This document shows positions 34,700-47,743 of a DNA stretch of 64,000 bases, piece after piece. Source of the stretch: Closterium sp. Naga37s-1 (taxonomy: Eukaryota > Streptophyta > Zygnematophyceae > Desmidiales > Closteriaceae). Position 1 is the first letter of the stretch, and every line of letters starts with the position of its first letter. The notes beneath the pieces were generated by a model. It saw nothing but the letters and a program-made list of their open reading frames with translations, did not search any database and had not been told where the DNA came from. The position numbers and the translations under genes were made by a program. The DNA lies in assembly GCA_947471745.1 (NCBI GenBank), contig CANJKZ010000400.1:1302001-1366000 (forward strand). Direction: 5' to 3'.

Positions 34700-35949
34700 A
34701 AGCACTGCTGCTGGAGGGGAAACACGCAGAGCATACTGCTGTGGCTGCTGTGCTGCTGGTGTGTTGCACATCACATTGCATGGAATTGTAGTATGGTATC
34801 TATGGAATCAAATATTGCATATGTATGTTACACTAGGCACTTCCTCACAATATCCAGCATCATAATGTGTCCTCTATTGTGCATTTTCATGAGAAAAAAA
34901 TATGATGCGAAGCTGAAGGATTGCTTTGGGAACATAAAATGTACCACTACCGTACGTCATATTTGCTTCCATATACCATTTTGTTTCCTCTGCCTTGGAC
35001 GGTTGAATTCTGGACAGTATGATCAATCAGACTTACGAGGTTTTCCCTTCATCTGAAATTCAGACCTGGATTTGCTTCAGGCCAGAACGAAATAGGTTTA
35101 TTATCAAACTTCAATGTGTATGGTAACTGTACCATCGAGCGAGGTGGGCTCAGGGATCTCTCTTGTGTGATTCCGTGTTTCCGCTTCCCAGACCTGCGCG
35201 CCTGCGAATCAGAGTTCCATTCCCAGCACTATGCGCAGCCATATGCCATGTCAGCCTCTCTGTACACATTTTTCTCAAGCATTGTCTGATTGTTTCCGAG
35301 GAGTTAGGCTTTTATTTGTTCAGTGTTTGGTGATGAAATGGGCTTCTGAACTATACCACAACTGCCAGCGCTGCGTTATGTTTCTGCACTTCTTTTATGA
35401 CACTGTAGCTTGGTCGAATAAATGTCCTGCTTGCGGGCCTAAAATGTGTGGGTCGTTGCTTGTGAAACCCAATCGGTCCGACAGCCAGGTGTATGGAAGC
35501 CGCTGCTGGTTGGGCAGTTTGCCAGCCATTAAAGTGTAGCGAACGGAGTGTCAGCTCAGCTCTGCCGAGCCTGTGATAAATATCGATCAAGGCACCACCA
35601 GAGCTAAATTCCAGAGAGGTATTTTCAGGAAATGTTCCAAACCAAGGGCCTAGAGGATTGCGGAACCAGTCAGCAATGTTGAGCCAACATTTTGCTCCTA
35701 GACACACTTCCACATTCCGATCCCAGTTTGATCCAGCCTGAGTGAGAAGGATTGAAACTAAGCCATTTTCTTGATTCTATAAGTTGCTCAATTCGAGCAA
35801 AGAGCTTGTATTTCAGGCAACGCCTTCACTTCACTCGTTGTGTGTAGCGAGTGCTTTCCTCTTCACATTGACCACCGCATCCGCTTCGTTTAGGAGCTGC
35901 CACTCTGACCCTGGTGCCTGCAAGAAGCGTGTCGTGGTCGCTTGCAGCC
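34700..35949. other. GAD spacer (3' UTR, intergenic and promoter), repeated in every unit
   Basis: About 1.25 kb from the stop to the next start; the same spacer follows at 38634, 42564, 46494, 50427, 54357, 58287 and 62221. It carries the ATC indel (here present at 35051-35053). No second gene was found: open frames here have no family features. A 3' UTR for the left copy and a promoter plus 5' leader for the right copy must lie in it. Confidence 0.7.
35776..35783 (+). promoter_or_regulatory. Possible TATA box of the GAD unit
   Basis: TCTATAAG lies 174 bases upstream of the GAD start codon and is repeated at the same spacing in every unit. The position suits a TATA box with a leader of about 140 bases, but no transcript start is visible from sequence. 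Confidence 0.35.
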
Positions 35950-38633
35950 ATGCTTCATACCACTGCCGGTTCTGCTGGTGCTGTTGATGACGACCATGTC
36001 GTCGAGTGCGTCTTCGGCTCACGTTACACTTCTGCGAGCGTTCCCAAGTAAATTTCTCCCCTACTTGCACGTATGGACGCCAGCGAAATGTCATTCTCCC
36101 AGTTGCACATTCCCGAAAGCGGGGTACCCAATGCTTTTACAAACTGTCGTTTTTGGATGTCCGGTTCTTACTAACCCGCATTTTGCAATATCCTCTTCTG
36201 CAGGTACCAGATTCCCAAGGAAGGTATTCCCAAGGAGGCGGCGTATCAGATGATTCACGACGAGCTGCTGCTGGACTGCAACCCGCGGCTCAACCTGGCG
36301 TCGTTCGTAACGACATGGATGGAGCCTGAATGCGACCAACTCATTATGGAGTCGCTCAATAAGAACTACATTAACATTGAAGAGTATCCGGTCACCAACG
36401 AACTCCAGGTTCGCATTTCAGTCCAATGTCTGAAAATGTGCTTCTTTTTTGTCATGGAATGTTCGCTCAACGTTGTTTGCGTTCTTGTCTTCTGGTGCTC
36501 TCAAATGCAGGAGCGCTGCGTGAACATCATCGCGAATCTGTTCAACGCACCTCTGGGAGACGGGGAGGGAGCCATCGGCGCGGGATGCGTTGGGTCGTCG
36601 GAGGCGATCATGCTGGCGGGACTCGCGTTCAAGCGCAAGTGGCAGGAGAAGCGAAAGGCGGAGGGGAAGCCGTACGATAAGCCCAACTTCGTCTGCGGCT
36701 CTGAAGTCCAGGTAGGCTACATCCTTGAAAAGTTGCTGAATACATATTTTATTTTTCTGTCATCTCAATATACCCATCAACACTTTTCCATTTAACGCTT
36801 GCATCTAACCGTGATCAGGTGTGCTGGGAGAAGTTTTCAAACTACTTCGAGGTGGAGACCAAGTTCGTGAATGTGAAGGAAGGGTCGTTCGTGATGGACC
36901 CGCATGATGCTGTGGAGGCCGTTGACGAGAACACCATCTGCATCTGTGGCATTCTCGGGTCTACCTATAACGGAGAGTTCGAGGACATCAAGCTTCTGAA
37001 CGATCTTCTCGTGGAGAAGAATGCCAAGACCGGGTATGCAGCATGATCAAAATGTTTTTGGATGCTCGTTCCAGGCGAACGGACGTTCGTATTCCACGTG
37101 CATCCATGTCCATTCTCCCCTACTTGAAGCCGCTTCTTCTCGTCTTCCCCACACTCCCGCATCCCCCTGTTCCCCTTCGCATTGCAGCTGGGACACGCCT
37201 ATCCACGTGGACGCGGCGAGCGGCGGGTTCGTGGCGCCGTTCCTGTACCCCGACCTGGAGTGGGACTTCCGGCTGCCCACGGTTCGGTCCATCAACGTGA
37301 GCGGGCACAAGTTCGGGCTCGTGTACCCCGGCGTGGGGTGGGTGGTGTGGCGCAGCAAGGCCGACCTCCCTGAGGACCTTATCTTCCACGTCAACTACCC
37401 TGGGCGCGGACCAACCCACCTTCACGCTCAACTTCTCCAAAGGTGCGCTGTGATACTGTCATAGTGGATTCAAATAGCCTGGTCAGTGGGGATGCTGTGG
37501 TTCTGGGTGGGTGGATTGATGTGGTCGGTCGGTGTACCAGACACTCGTGAGCAACAGATTTGGGCTTGGGACCGGCTGTCTTTTTCTACTAGTCTACTTG
37601 CTGCGAGCTACAGCTCGGAGCCACCCTGCTTCTCGCATCTCCCACCATCTTGCATGGCTTTCAAACAAGCCTTGCGTACCCAATATTACACGTGAAACGA
37701 ACGCACATTCATTATTTGTCACCCTCCTTCCCTTTTCTGCCCACCACCCCGTTTTTTTAATGCAGGTTCCAGCCAGCTGATTGCACAGTACTATCAGTTC
37801 GTCCGCCTCGGCTTTGAGGTGAGTTCTGCTTTTGCCATGATTAGGGCCATCAGTGTTGGGGCTGTTCCTGTTTATTCTGTCACATGGTCCTACCCCCGTC
37901 CCTCTCTCCCCATCGGCTTCCTGTGATCCTATCCACAACCTGAACAACCTCTGCCCTATCCCTTTGATCCCATCTTTTCCCGCACGTCAAACCATACTCG
38001 CTACAGGGTTACAGCAAGATCATAGGCAACTGTCAGTCTAACGCCATGTATCTGAAGAACGCCATATTGGACATGGGGTGCTTTGATATCCTCTCTAAGG
38101 ACGTCGGCGTGCCCCTCGTCACCTTCGCACTCAAGGAGAAGGATGGCCCCTTTAACGAGTATGACATTGCTGACGTTCTCAAGCAGTTTGGCTGGATCAT
38201 CCCTGCTTACACCATGGCACCTGATCTCGAGCACGTCACCATGCTCCGCGCTCTCGTCCGAGAGGACTTCTCTCGCTCGCTCGCCGATCGCTTCCTGAAT
38301 GACGTGCGCATGACACTCAAAATTCTTGAGGACAGAGGCGCCACCGTTCCTCGCACAGTCACTCCTGCAGCTGCCACTGCTGCTGCTCCCGCTGTTTCCT
38401 CCATTCCTGAGGAGGAGGCGCCTGTGACGGCAGAGGTTCCGAAGCCCAAGTCCAGGATGGCTCGTGACCTGGCAGCGGACGAGGCGTATGTGCTGTCGCC
38501 ACTGGCAGGCACGCGGCTGATGCCGCCCAATAAGCTGGAGTACAGCCACTCGATGGACTCGTCTGCTCTGCGCCAGCGCACCTTCAGGGTGTTCAAGAAG
38601 AATAGCATTGCCAAGACCAACGGGGTGTGCTAG
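35950..38633 (+). CDS. GAD: Glutamate decarboxylase copy 1, frameshifted in exon 5
   Basis: Same seven exons as the other copies: 35950-36047, 36204-36408, 36511-36711, 36819-37033, 37188-37442, 37766-37818, 38007-38633. Exon 5 has one extra C (ACCCTGGGCG at about 37397-37406, where the other copies have ACCTGGGCG), so [14 protein letters not shown] is lost from the frame and translation ends early at about residue 334. The PLP-lysine region (SGHK) remains but the C-terminal domain and calmodulin-binding tail do not. It is therefore either a dead copy at the edge of the array or a base-call error. Splice sites and promoter region look as in the intact copies, so it may still be transcribed. 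Confidence 0.88.
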
Positions 38634-39880
38634 AAGCACTGCTGCTGGAGGGGAAACACGCAGAGCATACTGCTGTGGCTGCTGTGCTGCTGGTGTGTTG
38701 CACATCACATTGCATGGAATTGTAGTATGGTATCTATGGAATCAAATATTGCATATGTATGTTACACTAGGCACTTCCTCACAATATCCAGCATCATAAT
38801 GTGTCCTCTATTGTGCATTTTCATGAGAAAAAAATATGATGCGAAGCTGAAGGATTGCTTTGGGAACATAAAATGTACCACTACCGTACGTCATATTTGC
38901 TTCCATATACCATTTTGTTTCCTCTGCCTTGGACGGTTGAATTCTGGACAGTATGATCAATCAGACTTACGAGGTTTTCCCTTCTGAAATTCAGACCTGG
39001 ATTTGCTTCAGGCCAGAACGAAATAGGTTTATTATCAAACTTCAATGTGTATGGTAACTGTACCATCGAGCGAGGTGGGCTCAGGGATCTCTCTTGTGTG
39101 ATTCCGTGTTTCCGCTTCCCAGACCTGCGCGCCTGCGAATCAGAGTTCCATTCCCAGCACTATGCGCAGCCATATGCCATGTCAGCCTCTCTGTACACAT
39201 TTTTCTCAAGCATTGTCTGATTGTTTCCGAGGAGTTAGGCTTTTATTTGTTCAGTGTTTGGTGATGAAATGGGCTTCTGAACTATACCACAACTGCCAGC
39301 GCTGCGTTATGTTTCTGCACTTCTTTTATGACACTGTAGCTTGGTCGAATAAATGTCCTGCTTGCGGGCCTAAAATGTGTGGGTCGTTGCTTGTGAAACC
39401 CAATCGGTCCGACAGCCAGGTGTATGGAAGCCGCTGCTGGTTGGGCAGTTTGCCAGCCATTAAAGTGTAGCGAACGGAGTGTCAGCTCAGCTCTGCCGAG
39501 CCTGTGATAAATATCGATCAAGGCACCACCAGAGCTAAATTCCAGAGAGGTATTTTCAGGAAATGTTCCAAACCAAGGGCCTAGAGGATTGCGGAACCAG
39601 TCAGCAATGTTGAGCCAACATTTTGCTCCTAGACACACTTCCACATTCCGATCCCAGTTTGATCCAGCCTGAGTGAGAAGGATTGAAACTAAGCCATTTT
39701 CTTGATTCTATAAGTTGCTCAATTCGAGCAAAGAGCTTGTATTTCAGGCAACGCCTTCACTTCACTCGTTGTGTGTAGCGAGTGCTTTCCTCTTCACATT
39801 GACCACCGCATCCGCTTCGTTTAGGAGCTGCCACTCTGACCCTGGTGCCTGCAAGAAGCGTGTCGTGGTCGCTTGCAGCC

Positions 39881-42563
39881 ATGCTTCATACCACTGCCGG
39901 TTCTGCTGGTGCTGTTGATGACGACCATGTCGTCGAGTGCGTCTTCGGCTCACGTTACACTTCTGCGAGCGTTCCCAAGTAAATTTCTCCCCTACTTGCA
40001 CGTATGGACGCCAGCGAAATGTCATTCTCCCAGTTGCACATTCCCGAAAGCGGGGTACCCAATGCTTTTACAAACTGTCGTTTTTGGATGTCCGGTTCTT
40101 ACTAACCCGCATTTTGCAATATCCTCTTCTGCAGGTACCAGATTCCCAAGGAAGGTATTCCCAAGGAGGCGGCGTATCAGATGATTCACGACGAGCTGCT
40201 GCTGGACTGCAACCCGCGGCTCAACCTGGCGTCGTTCGTAACGACATGGATGGAGCCTGAATGCGACCAACTCATTATGGAGTCGCTCAATAAGAACTAC
40301 ATTAACATTGAAGAGTATCCGGTCACCAACGAACTCCAGGTTCGCATTTCAGTCCAATGTCTGAAAATGTGCTTCTTTTTTGTCATGGAATGTTCGCTCA
40401 ACGTTGTTTGCGTTCTTGTCTTCTGGTGCTCTCAAATGCAGGAGCGCTGCGTGAACATCATCGCGAATCTGTTCAACGCACCTCTGGGAGACGGGGAGGG
40501 AGCCATCGGCGCGGGATGCGTTGGGTCGTCGGAGGCGATCATGCTGGCGGGACTCGCGTTCAAGCGCAAGTGGCAGGAGAAGCGAAAGGCGGAGGGGAAG
40601 CCGTACGATAAGCCCAACTTCGTCTGCGGCTCTGAAGTCCAGGTAGGCTACATCCTTGAAAAGTTGCTGAATACATATTTTATTTTTCTGTCATCTCAAT
40701 ATACCCATCAACACTTTTCCATTTAACGCTTGCATCTAACCGTGATCAGGTGTGCTGGGAGAAGTTTTCAAACTACTTCGAGGTGGAGACCAAGTTCGTG
40801 AATGTGAAGGAAGGGTCGTTCGTGATGGACCCGCATGATGCTGTGGAGGCCGTTGACGAGAACACCATCTGCATCTGTGGCATTCTCGGGTCTACCTATA
40901 ACGGAGAGTTCGAGGACATCAAGCTTCTGAACGATCTTCTCGTGGAGAAGAATGCCAAGACCGGGTATGCAGCATGATCAAAATGTTTTTGGATGCTCGT
41001 TCCAGGCGAACGGACGTTCGTATTCCACGTGCATCCATGTCCATTCTCCCCTACTTGAAGCCGCTTCTTCTCGTCTTCCCCACACTCCCGCATCCCCCTG
41101 TTCCCCTTCGCATTGCAGCTGGGACACGCCTATCCACGTGGACGCGGCGAGCGGCGGGTTCGTGGCGCCGTTCCTGTACCCCGACCTGGAGTGGGACTTC
41201 CGGCTGCCCACGGTTCGGTCCATCAACGTGAGCGGGCACAAGTTCGGGCTCGTGTACCCCGGCGTGGGGTGGGTGGTGTGGCGCAGCAAGGCCGACCTCC
41301 CTGAGGACCTTATCTTCCACGTCAACTACCTGGGCGCGGACCAACCCACCTTCACGCTCAACTTCTCCAAAGGTGCGCTGTGATACTGTCATAGTGGATT
41401 CAAATAGCCTGGTCAGTGGGGATGCTGTGGTTCTGGGTGGGTGGATTGATGTGGTCGGTCGGTGTACCAGACACTCGTGAGCAACAGATTTGGGCTTGGG
41501 ACCGGCTGTCTTTTTCTACTAGTCTACTTGCTGCGAGCTACAGCTCGGAGCCACCCTGCTTCTCGCATCTCCCACCATCTTGCATGGCTTTCAAACAAGC
41601 CTTGCGTACCCAATATTACACGTGAAACGAACGCACATTCATTATTTGTCACCCTCCTTCCCTTTTCTGCCCACCACCCCGTTTTTTTAATGCAGGTTCC
41701 AGCCAGCTGATTGCACAGTACTATCAGTTCGTCCGCCTCGGCTTTGAGGTGAGTTCTGCTTTTGCCATGATTAGGGCCATCAGTGTTGGGGCTGTTCCTG
41801 TTTATTCTGTCACATGGTCCTACCCCCGTCCCTCTCTCCCCATCGGCTTCCTGTGATCCTATCCACAACCTGAACAACCTCTGCCCTATCCCTTTGATCC
41901 CATCTTTTCCCGCACGTCAAACCATACTCGCTACAGGGTTACAGCAAGATCATAGGCAACTGTCAGTCTAACGCCATGTATCTGAAGAACGCCATATTGG
42001 ACATGGGGTGCTTTGATATCCTCTCTAAGGACGTCGGCGTGCCCCTCGTCACCTTCGCACTCAAGGAGAAGGATGGCCCCTTTAACGAGTATGACATTGC
42101 TGACGTTCTCAAGCAGTTTGGCTGGATCATCCCTGCTTACACCATGGCACCTGATCTCGAGCACGTCACCATGCTCCGCGCTCTCGTCCGAGAGGACTTC
42201 TCTCGCTCGCTCGCCGATCGCTTCCTGAATGACGTGCGCATGACACTCAAAATTCTTGAGGACAGAGGCGCCACCGTTCCTCGCACAGTCACTCCTGCAG
42301 CTGCCACTGCTGCTGCTCCCGCTGTTTCCTCCATTCCTGAGGAGGAGGCGCCTGTGACGGCAGAGGTTCCGAAGCCCAAGTCCAGGATGGCTCGTGACCT
42401 GGCAGCGGACGAGGCGTATGTGCTGTCGCCACTGGCAGGCACGCGGCTGATGCCGCCCAATAAGCTGGAGTACAGCCACTCGATGGACTCGTCTGCTCTG
42501 CGCCAGCGCACCTTCAGGGTGTTCAAGAAGAATAGCATTGCCAAGACCAACGGGGTGTGCTAG
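39881..42563 (+). CDS. GAD: Glutamate decarboxylase copy 2
   Basis: PLP enzyme converting glutamate to GABA and CO2 in the cytosol. Exons 39881-39978, 40135-40339, 40442-40642, 40750-40964, 41119-41372, 41696-41748, 41937-42563 give 550 aa with all phases consistent. The N-terminus [20 protein letters not shown] leads into VFGSRY, then [20 protein letters not shown] and the core. HVDAASGGF (about 246-254) binds the cofactor, and SINVSGHK carries the PLP lysine at about 281. [16 protein letters not shown] closes the catalytic fold. A Pro/Ala-rich linker about 50 residues longer than in typical plant GADs (about 500 aa) follows. The basic tail [20 protein letters not shown] ends VC and resembles the plant calmodulin-binding tail that ends KTNRVC, so Ca2+/calmodulin and pH control are likely. 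Intact. Confidence 0.97.
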
Positions 42564-43810
42564 AAGCACTGCTGCTGGAGGGGAAACACGCAGAGCATAC
42601 TGCTGTGGCTGCTGTGCTGCTGGTGTGTTGCACATCACATTGCATGGAATTGTAGTATGGTATCTATGGAATCAAATATTGCATATGTATGTTACACTAG
42701 GCACTTCCTCACAATATCCAGCATCATAATGTGTCCTCTATTGTGCATTTTCATGAGAAAAAAATATGATGCGAAGCTGAAGGATTGCTTTGGGAACATA
42801 AAATGTACCACTACCGTACGTCATATTTGCTTCCATATACCATTTTGTTTCCTCTGCCTTGGACGGTTGAATTCTGGACAGTATGATCAATCAGACTTAC
42901 GAGGTTTTCCCTTCTGAAATTCAGACCTGGATTTGCTTCAGGCCAGAACGAAATAGGTTTATTATCAAACTTCAATGTGTATGGTAACTGTACCATCGAG
43001 CGAGGTGGGCTCAGGGATCTCTCTTGTGTGATTCCGTGTTTCCGCTTCCCAGACCTGCGCGCCTGCGAATCAGAGTTCCATTCCCAGCACTATGCGCAGC
43101 CATATGCCATGTCAGCCTCTCTGTACACATTTTTCTCAAGCATTGTCTGATTGTTTCCGAGGAGTTAGGCTTTTATTTGTTCAGTGTTTGGTGATGAAAT
43201 GGGCTTCTGAACTATACCACAACTGCCAGCGCTGCGTTATGTTTCTGCACTTCTTTTATGACACTGTAGCTTGGTCGAATAAATGTCCTGCTTGCGGGCC
43301 TAAAATGTGTGGGTCGTTGCTTGTGAAACCCAATCGGTCCGACAGCCAGGTGTATGGAAGCCGCTGCTGGTTGGGCAGTTTGCCAGCCATTAAAGTGTAG
43401 CGAACGGAGTGTCAGCTCAGCTCTGCCGAGCCTGTGATAAATATCGATCAAGGCACCACCAGAGCTAAATTCCAGAGAGGTATTTTCAGGAAATGTTCCA
43501 AACCAAGGGCCTAGAGGATTGCGGAACCAGTCAGCAATGTTGAGCCAACATTTTGCTCCTAGACACACTTCCACATTCCGATCCCAGTTTGATCCAGCCT
43601 GAGTGAGAAGGATTGAAACTAAGCCATTTTCTTGATTCTATAAGTTGCTCAATTCGAGCAAAGAGCTTGTATTTCAGGCAACGCCTTCACTTCACTCGTT
43701 GTGTGTAGCGAGTGCTTTCCTCTTCACATTGACCACCGCATCCGCTTCGTTTAGGAGCTGCCACTCTGACCCTGGTGCCTGCAAGAAGCGTGTCGTGGTC
43801 GCTTGCAGCC

Positions 43811-46493
43811 ATGCTTCATACCACTGCCGGTTCTGCTGGTGCTGTTGATGACGACCATGTCGTCGAGTGCGTCTTCGGCTCACGTTACACTTCTGCGAGC
43901 GTTCCCAAGTAAATTTCTCCCCTACTTGCACGTATGGACGCCAGCGAAATGTCATTCTCCCAGTTGCACATTCCCGAAAGCGGGGTACCCAATGCTTTTA
44001 CAAACTGTCGTTTTTGGATGTCCGGTTCTTACTAACCCGCATTTTGCAATATCCTCTTCTGCAGGTACCAGATTCCCAAGGAAGGTATTCCCAAGGAGGC
44101 GGCGTATCAGATGATTCACGACGAGCTGCTGCTGGACTGCAACCCGCGGCTCAACCTGGCGTCGTTCGTAACGACATGGATGGAGCCTGAATGCGACCAA
44201 CTCATTATGGAGTCGCTCAATAAGAACTACATTAACATTGAAGAGTATCCGGTCACCAACGAACTCCAGGTTCGCATTTCAGTCCAATGTCTGAAAATGT
44301 GCTTCTTTTTTGTCATGGAATGTTCGCTCAACGTTGTTTGCGTTCTTGTCTTCTGGTGCTCTCAAATGCAGGAGCGCTGCGTGAACATCATCGCGAATCT
44401 GTTCAACGCACCTCTGGGAGACGGGGAGGGAGCCATCGGCGCGGGATGCGTTGGGTCGTCGGAGGCGATCATGCTGGCGGGACTCGCGTTCAAGCGCAAG
44501 TGGCAGGAGAAGCGAAAGGCGGAGGGGAAGCCGTACGATAAGCCCAACTTCGTCTGCGGCTCTGAAGTCCAGGTAGGCTACATCCTTGAAAAGTTGCTGA
44601 ATACATATTTTATTTTTCTGTCATCTCAATATACCCATCAACACTTTTCCATTTAACGCTTGCATCTAACCGTGATCAGGTGTGCTGGGAGAAGTTTTCA
44701 AACTACTTCGAGGTGGAGACCAAGTTCGTGAATGTGAAGGAAGGGTCGTTCGTGATGGACCCGCATGATGCTGTGGAGGCCGTTGACGAGAACACCATCT
44801 GCATCTGTGGCATTCTCGGGTCTACCTATAACGGAGAGTTCGAGGACATCAAGCTTCTGAACGATCTTCTCGTGGAGAAGAATGCCAAGACCGGGTATGC
44901 AGCATGATCAAAATGTTTTTGGATGCTCGTTCCAGGCGAACGGACGTTCGTATTCCACGTGCATCCATGTCCATTCTCCCCTACTTGAAGCCGCTTCTTC
45001 TCGTCTTCCCCACACTCCCGCATCCCCCTGTTCCCCTTCGCATTGCAGCTGGGACACGCCTATCCACGTGGACGCGGCGAGCGGCGGGTTCGTGGCGCCG
45101 TTCCTGTACCCCGACCTGGAGTGGGACTTCCGGCTGCCCACGGTTCGGTCCATCAACGTGAGCGGGCACAAGTTCGGGCTCGTGTACCCCGGCGTGGGGT
45201 GGGTGGTGTGGCGCAGCAAGGCCGACCTCCCTGAGGACCTTATCTTCCACGTCAACTACCTGGGCGCGGACCAACCCACCTTCACGCTCAACTTCTCCAA
45301 AGGTGCGCTGTGATACTGTCATAGTGGATTCAAATAGCCTGGTCAGTGGGGATGCTGTGGTTCTGGGTGGGTGGATTGATGTGGTCGGTCGGTGTACCAG
45401 ACACTCGTGAGCAACAGATTTGGGCTTGGGACCGGCTGTCTTTTTCTACTAGTCTACTTGCTGCGAGCTACAGCTCGGAGCCACCCTGCTTCTCGCATCT
45501 CCCACCATCTTGCATGGCTTTCAAACAAGCCTTGCGTACCCAATATTACACGTGAAACGAACGCACATTCATTATTTGTCACCCTCCTTCCCTTTTCTGC
45601 CCACCACCCCGTTTTTTTAATGCAGGTTCCAGCCAGCTGATTGCACAGTACTATCAGTTCGTCCGCCTCGGCTTTGAGGTGAGTTCTGCTTTTGCCATGA
45701 TTAGGGCCATCAGTGTTGGGGCTGTTCCTGTTTATTCTGTCACATGGTCCTACCCCCGTCCCTCTCTCCCCATCGGCTTCCTGTGATCCTATCCACAACC
45801 TGAACAACCTCTGCCCTATCCCTTTGATCCCATCTTTTCCCGCACGTCAAACCATACTCGCTACAGGGTTACAGCAAGATCATAGGCAACTGTCAGTCTA
45901 ACGCCATGTATCTGAAGAACGCCATATTGGACATGGGGTGCTTTGATATCCTCTCTAAGGACGTCGGCGTGCCCCTCGTCACCTTCGCACTCAAGGAGAA
46001 GGATGGCCCCTTTAACGAGTATGACATTGCTGACGTTCTCAAGCAGTTTGGCTGGATCATCCCTGCTTACACCATGGCACCTGATCTCGAGCACGTCACC
46101 ATGCTCCGCGCTCTCGTCCGAGAGGACTTCTCTCGCTCGCTCGCCGATCGCTTCCTGAATGACGTGCGCATGACACTCAAAATTCTTGAGGACAGAGGCG
46201 CCACCGTTCCTCGCACAGTCACTCCTGCAGCTGCCACTGCTGCTGCTCCCGCTGTTTCCTCCATTCCTGAGGAGGAGGCGCCTGTGACGGCAGAGGTTCC
46301 GAAGCCCAAGTCCAGGATGGCTCGTGACCTGGCAGCGGACGAGGCGTATGTGCTGTCGCCACTGGCAGGCACGCGGCTGATGCCGCCCAATAAGCTGGAG
46401 TACAGCCACTCGATGGACTCGTCTGCTCTGCGCCAGCGCACCTTCAGGGTGTTCAAGAAGAATAGCATTGCCAAGACCAACGGGGTGTGCTAG
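43811..46493 (+). CDS. GAD: Glutamate decarboxylase copy 3
   Basis: Protein identical to copy 2 (550 aa). Exons 43811-43908, 44065-44269, 44372-44572, 44680-44894, 45049-45302, 45626-45678, 45867-46493. The spacer that follows carries the extra ATC (46845-46847), unlike the spacers after copies 1 and 2. Intact promoter region, splice sites and stop. Confidence 0.97.
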
Positions 46494-47743
46494 AAGCACT
46501 GCTGCTGGAGGGGAAACACGCAGAGCATACTGCTGTGGCTGCTGTGCTGCTGGTGTGTTGCACATCACATTGCATGGAATTGTAGTATGGTATCTATGGA
46601 ATCAAATATTGCATATGTATGTTACACTAGGCACTTCCTCACAATATCCAGCATCATAATGTGTCCTCTATTGTGCATTTTCATGAGAAAAAAATATGAT
46701 GCGAAGCTGAAGGATTGCTTTGGGAACATAAAATGTACCACTACCGTACGTCATATTTGCTTCCATATACCATTTTGTTTCCTCTGCCTTGGACGGTTGA
46801 ATTCTGGACAGTATGATCAATCAGACTTACGAGGTTTTCCCTTCATCTGAAATTCAGACCTGGATTTGCTTCAGGCCAGAACGAAATAGGTTTATTATCA
46901 AACTTCAATGTGTATGGTAACTGTACCATCGAGCGAGGTGGGCTCAGGGATCTCTCTTGTGTGATTCCGTGTTTCCGCTTCCCAGACCTGCGCGCCTGCG
47001 AATCAGAGTTCCATTCCCAGCACTATGCGCAGCCATATGCCATGTCAGCCTCTCTGTACACATTTTTCTCAAGCATTGTCTGATTGTTTCCGAGGAGTTA
47101 GGCTTTTATTTGTTCAGTGTTTGGTGATGAAATGGGCTTCTGAACTATACCACAACTGCCAGCGCTGCGTTATGTTTCTGCACTTCTTTTATGACACTGT
47201 AGCTTGGTCGAATAAATGTCCTGCTTGCGGGCCTAAAATGTGTGGGTCGTTGCTTGTGAAACCCAATCGGTCCGACAGCCAGGTGTATGGAAGCCGCTGC
47301 TGGTTGGGCAGTTTGCCAGCCATTAAAGTGTAGCGAACGGAGTGTCAGCTCAGCTCTGCCGAGCCTGTGATAAATATCGATCAAGGCACCACCAGAGCTA
47401 AATTCCAGAGAGGTATTTTCAGGAAATGTTCCAAACCAAGGGCCTAGAGGATTGCGGAACCAGTCAGCAATGTTGAGCCAACATTTTGCTCCTAGACACA
47501 CTTCCACATTCCGATCCCAGTTTGATCCAGCCTGAGTGAGAAGGATTGAAACTAAGCCATTTTCTTGATTCTATAAGTTGCTCAATTCGAGCAAAGAGCT
47601 TGTATTTCAGGCAACGCCTTCACTTCACTCGTTGTGTGTAGCGAGTGCTTTCCTCTTCACATTGACCACCGCATCCGCTTCGTTTAGGAGCTGCCACTCT
47701 GACCCTGGTGCCTGCAAGAAGCGTGTCGTGGTCGCTTGCAGCC

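Noticed and set aside
34067-34774. 235-aa minus-strand frame in every GAD unit
   Set aside because: Antisense shadow of GAD exon 7; the sense frame carries the known family sequence.
35231-35713. Repeated 102-aa (+) and 120-aa (-) frames in the GAD spacer
   Set aside because: No domain, no splice context; the minus frame is disrupted by one base in the unit before copy 7 with no sign of constraint. Treated as spacer.
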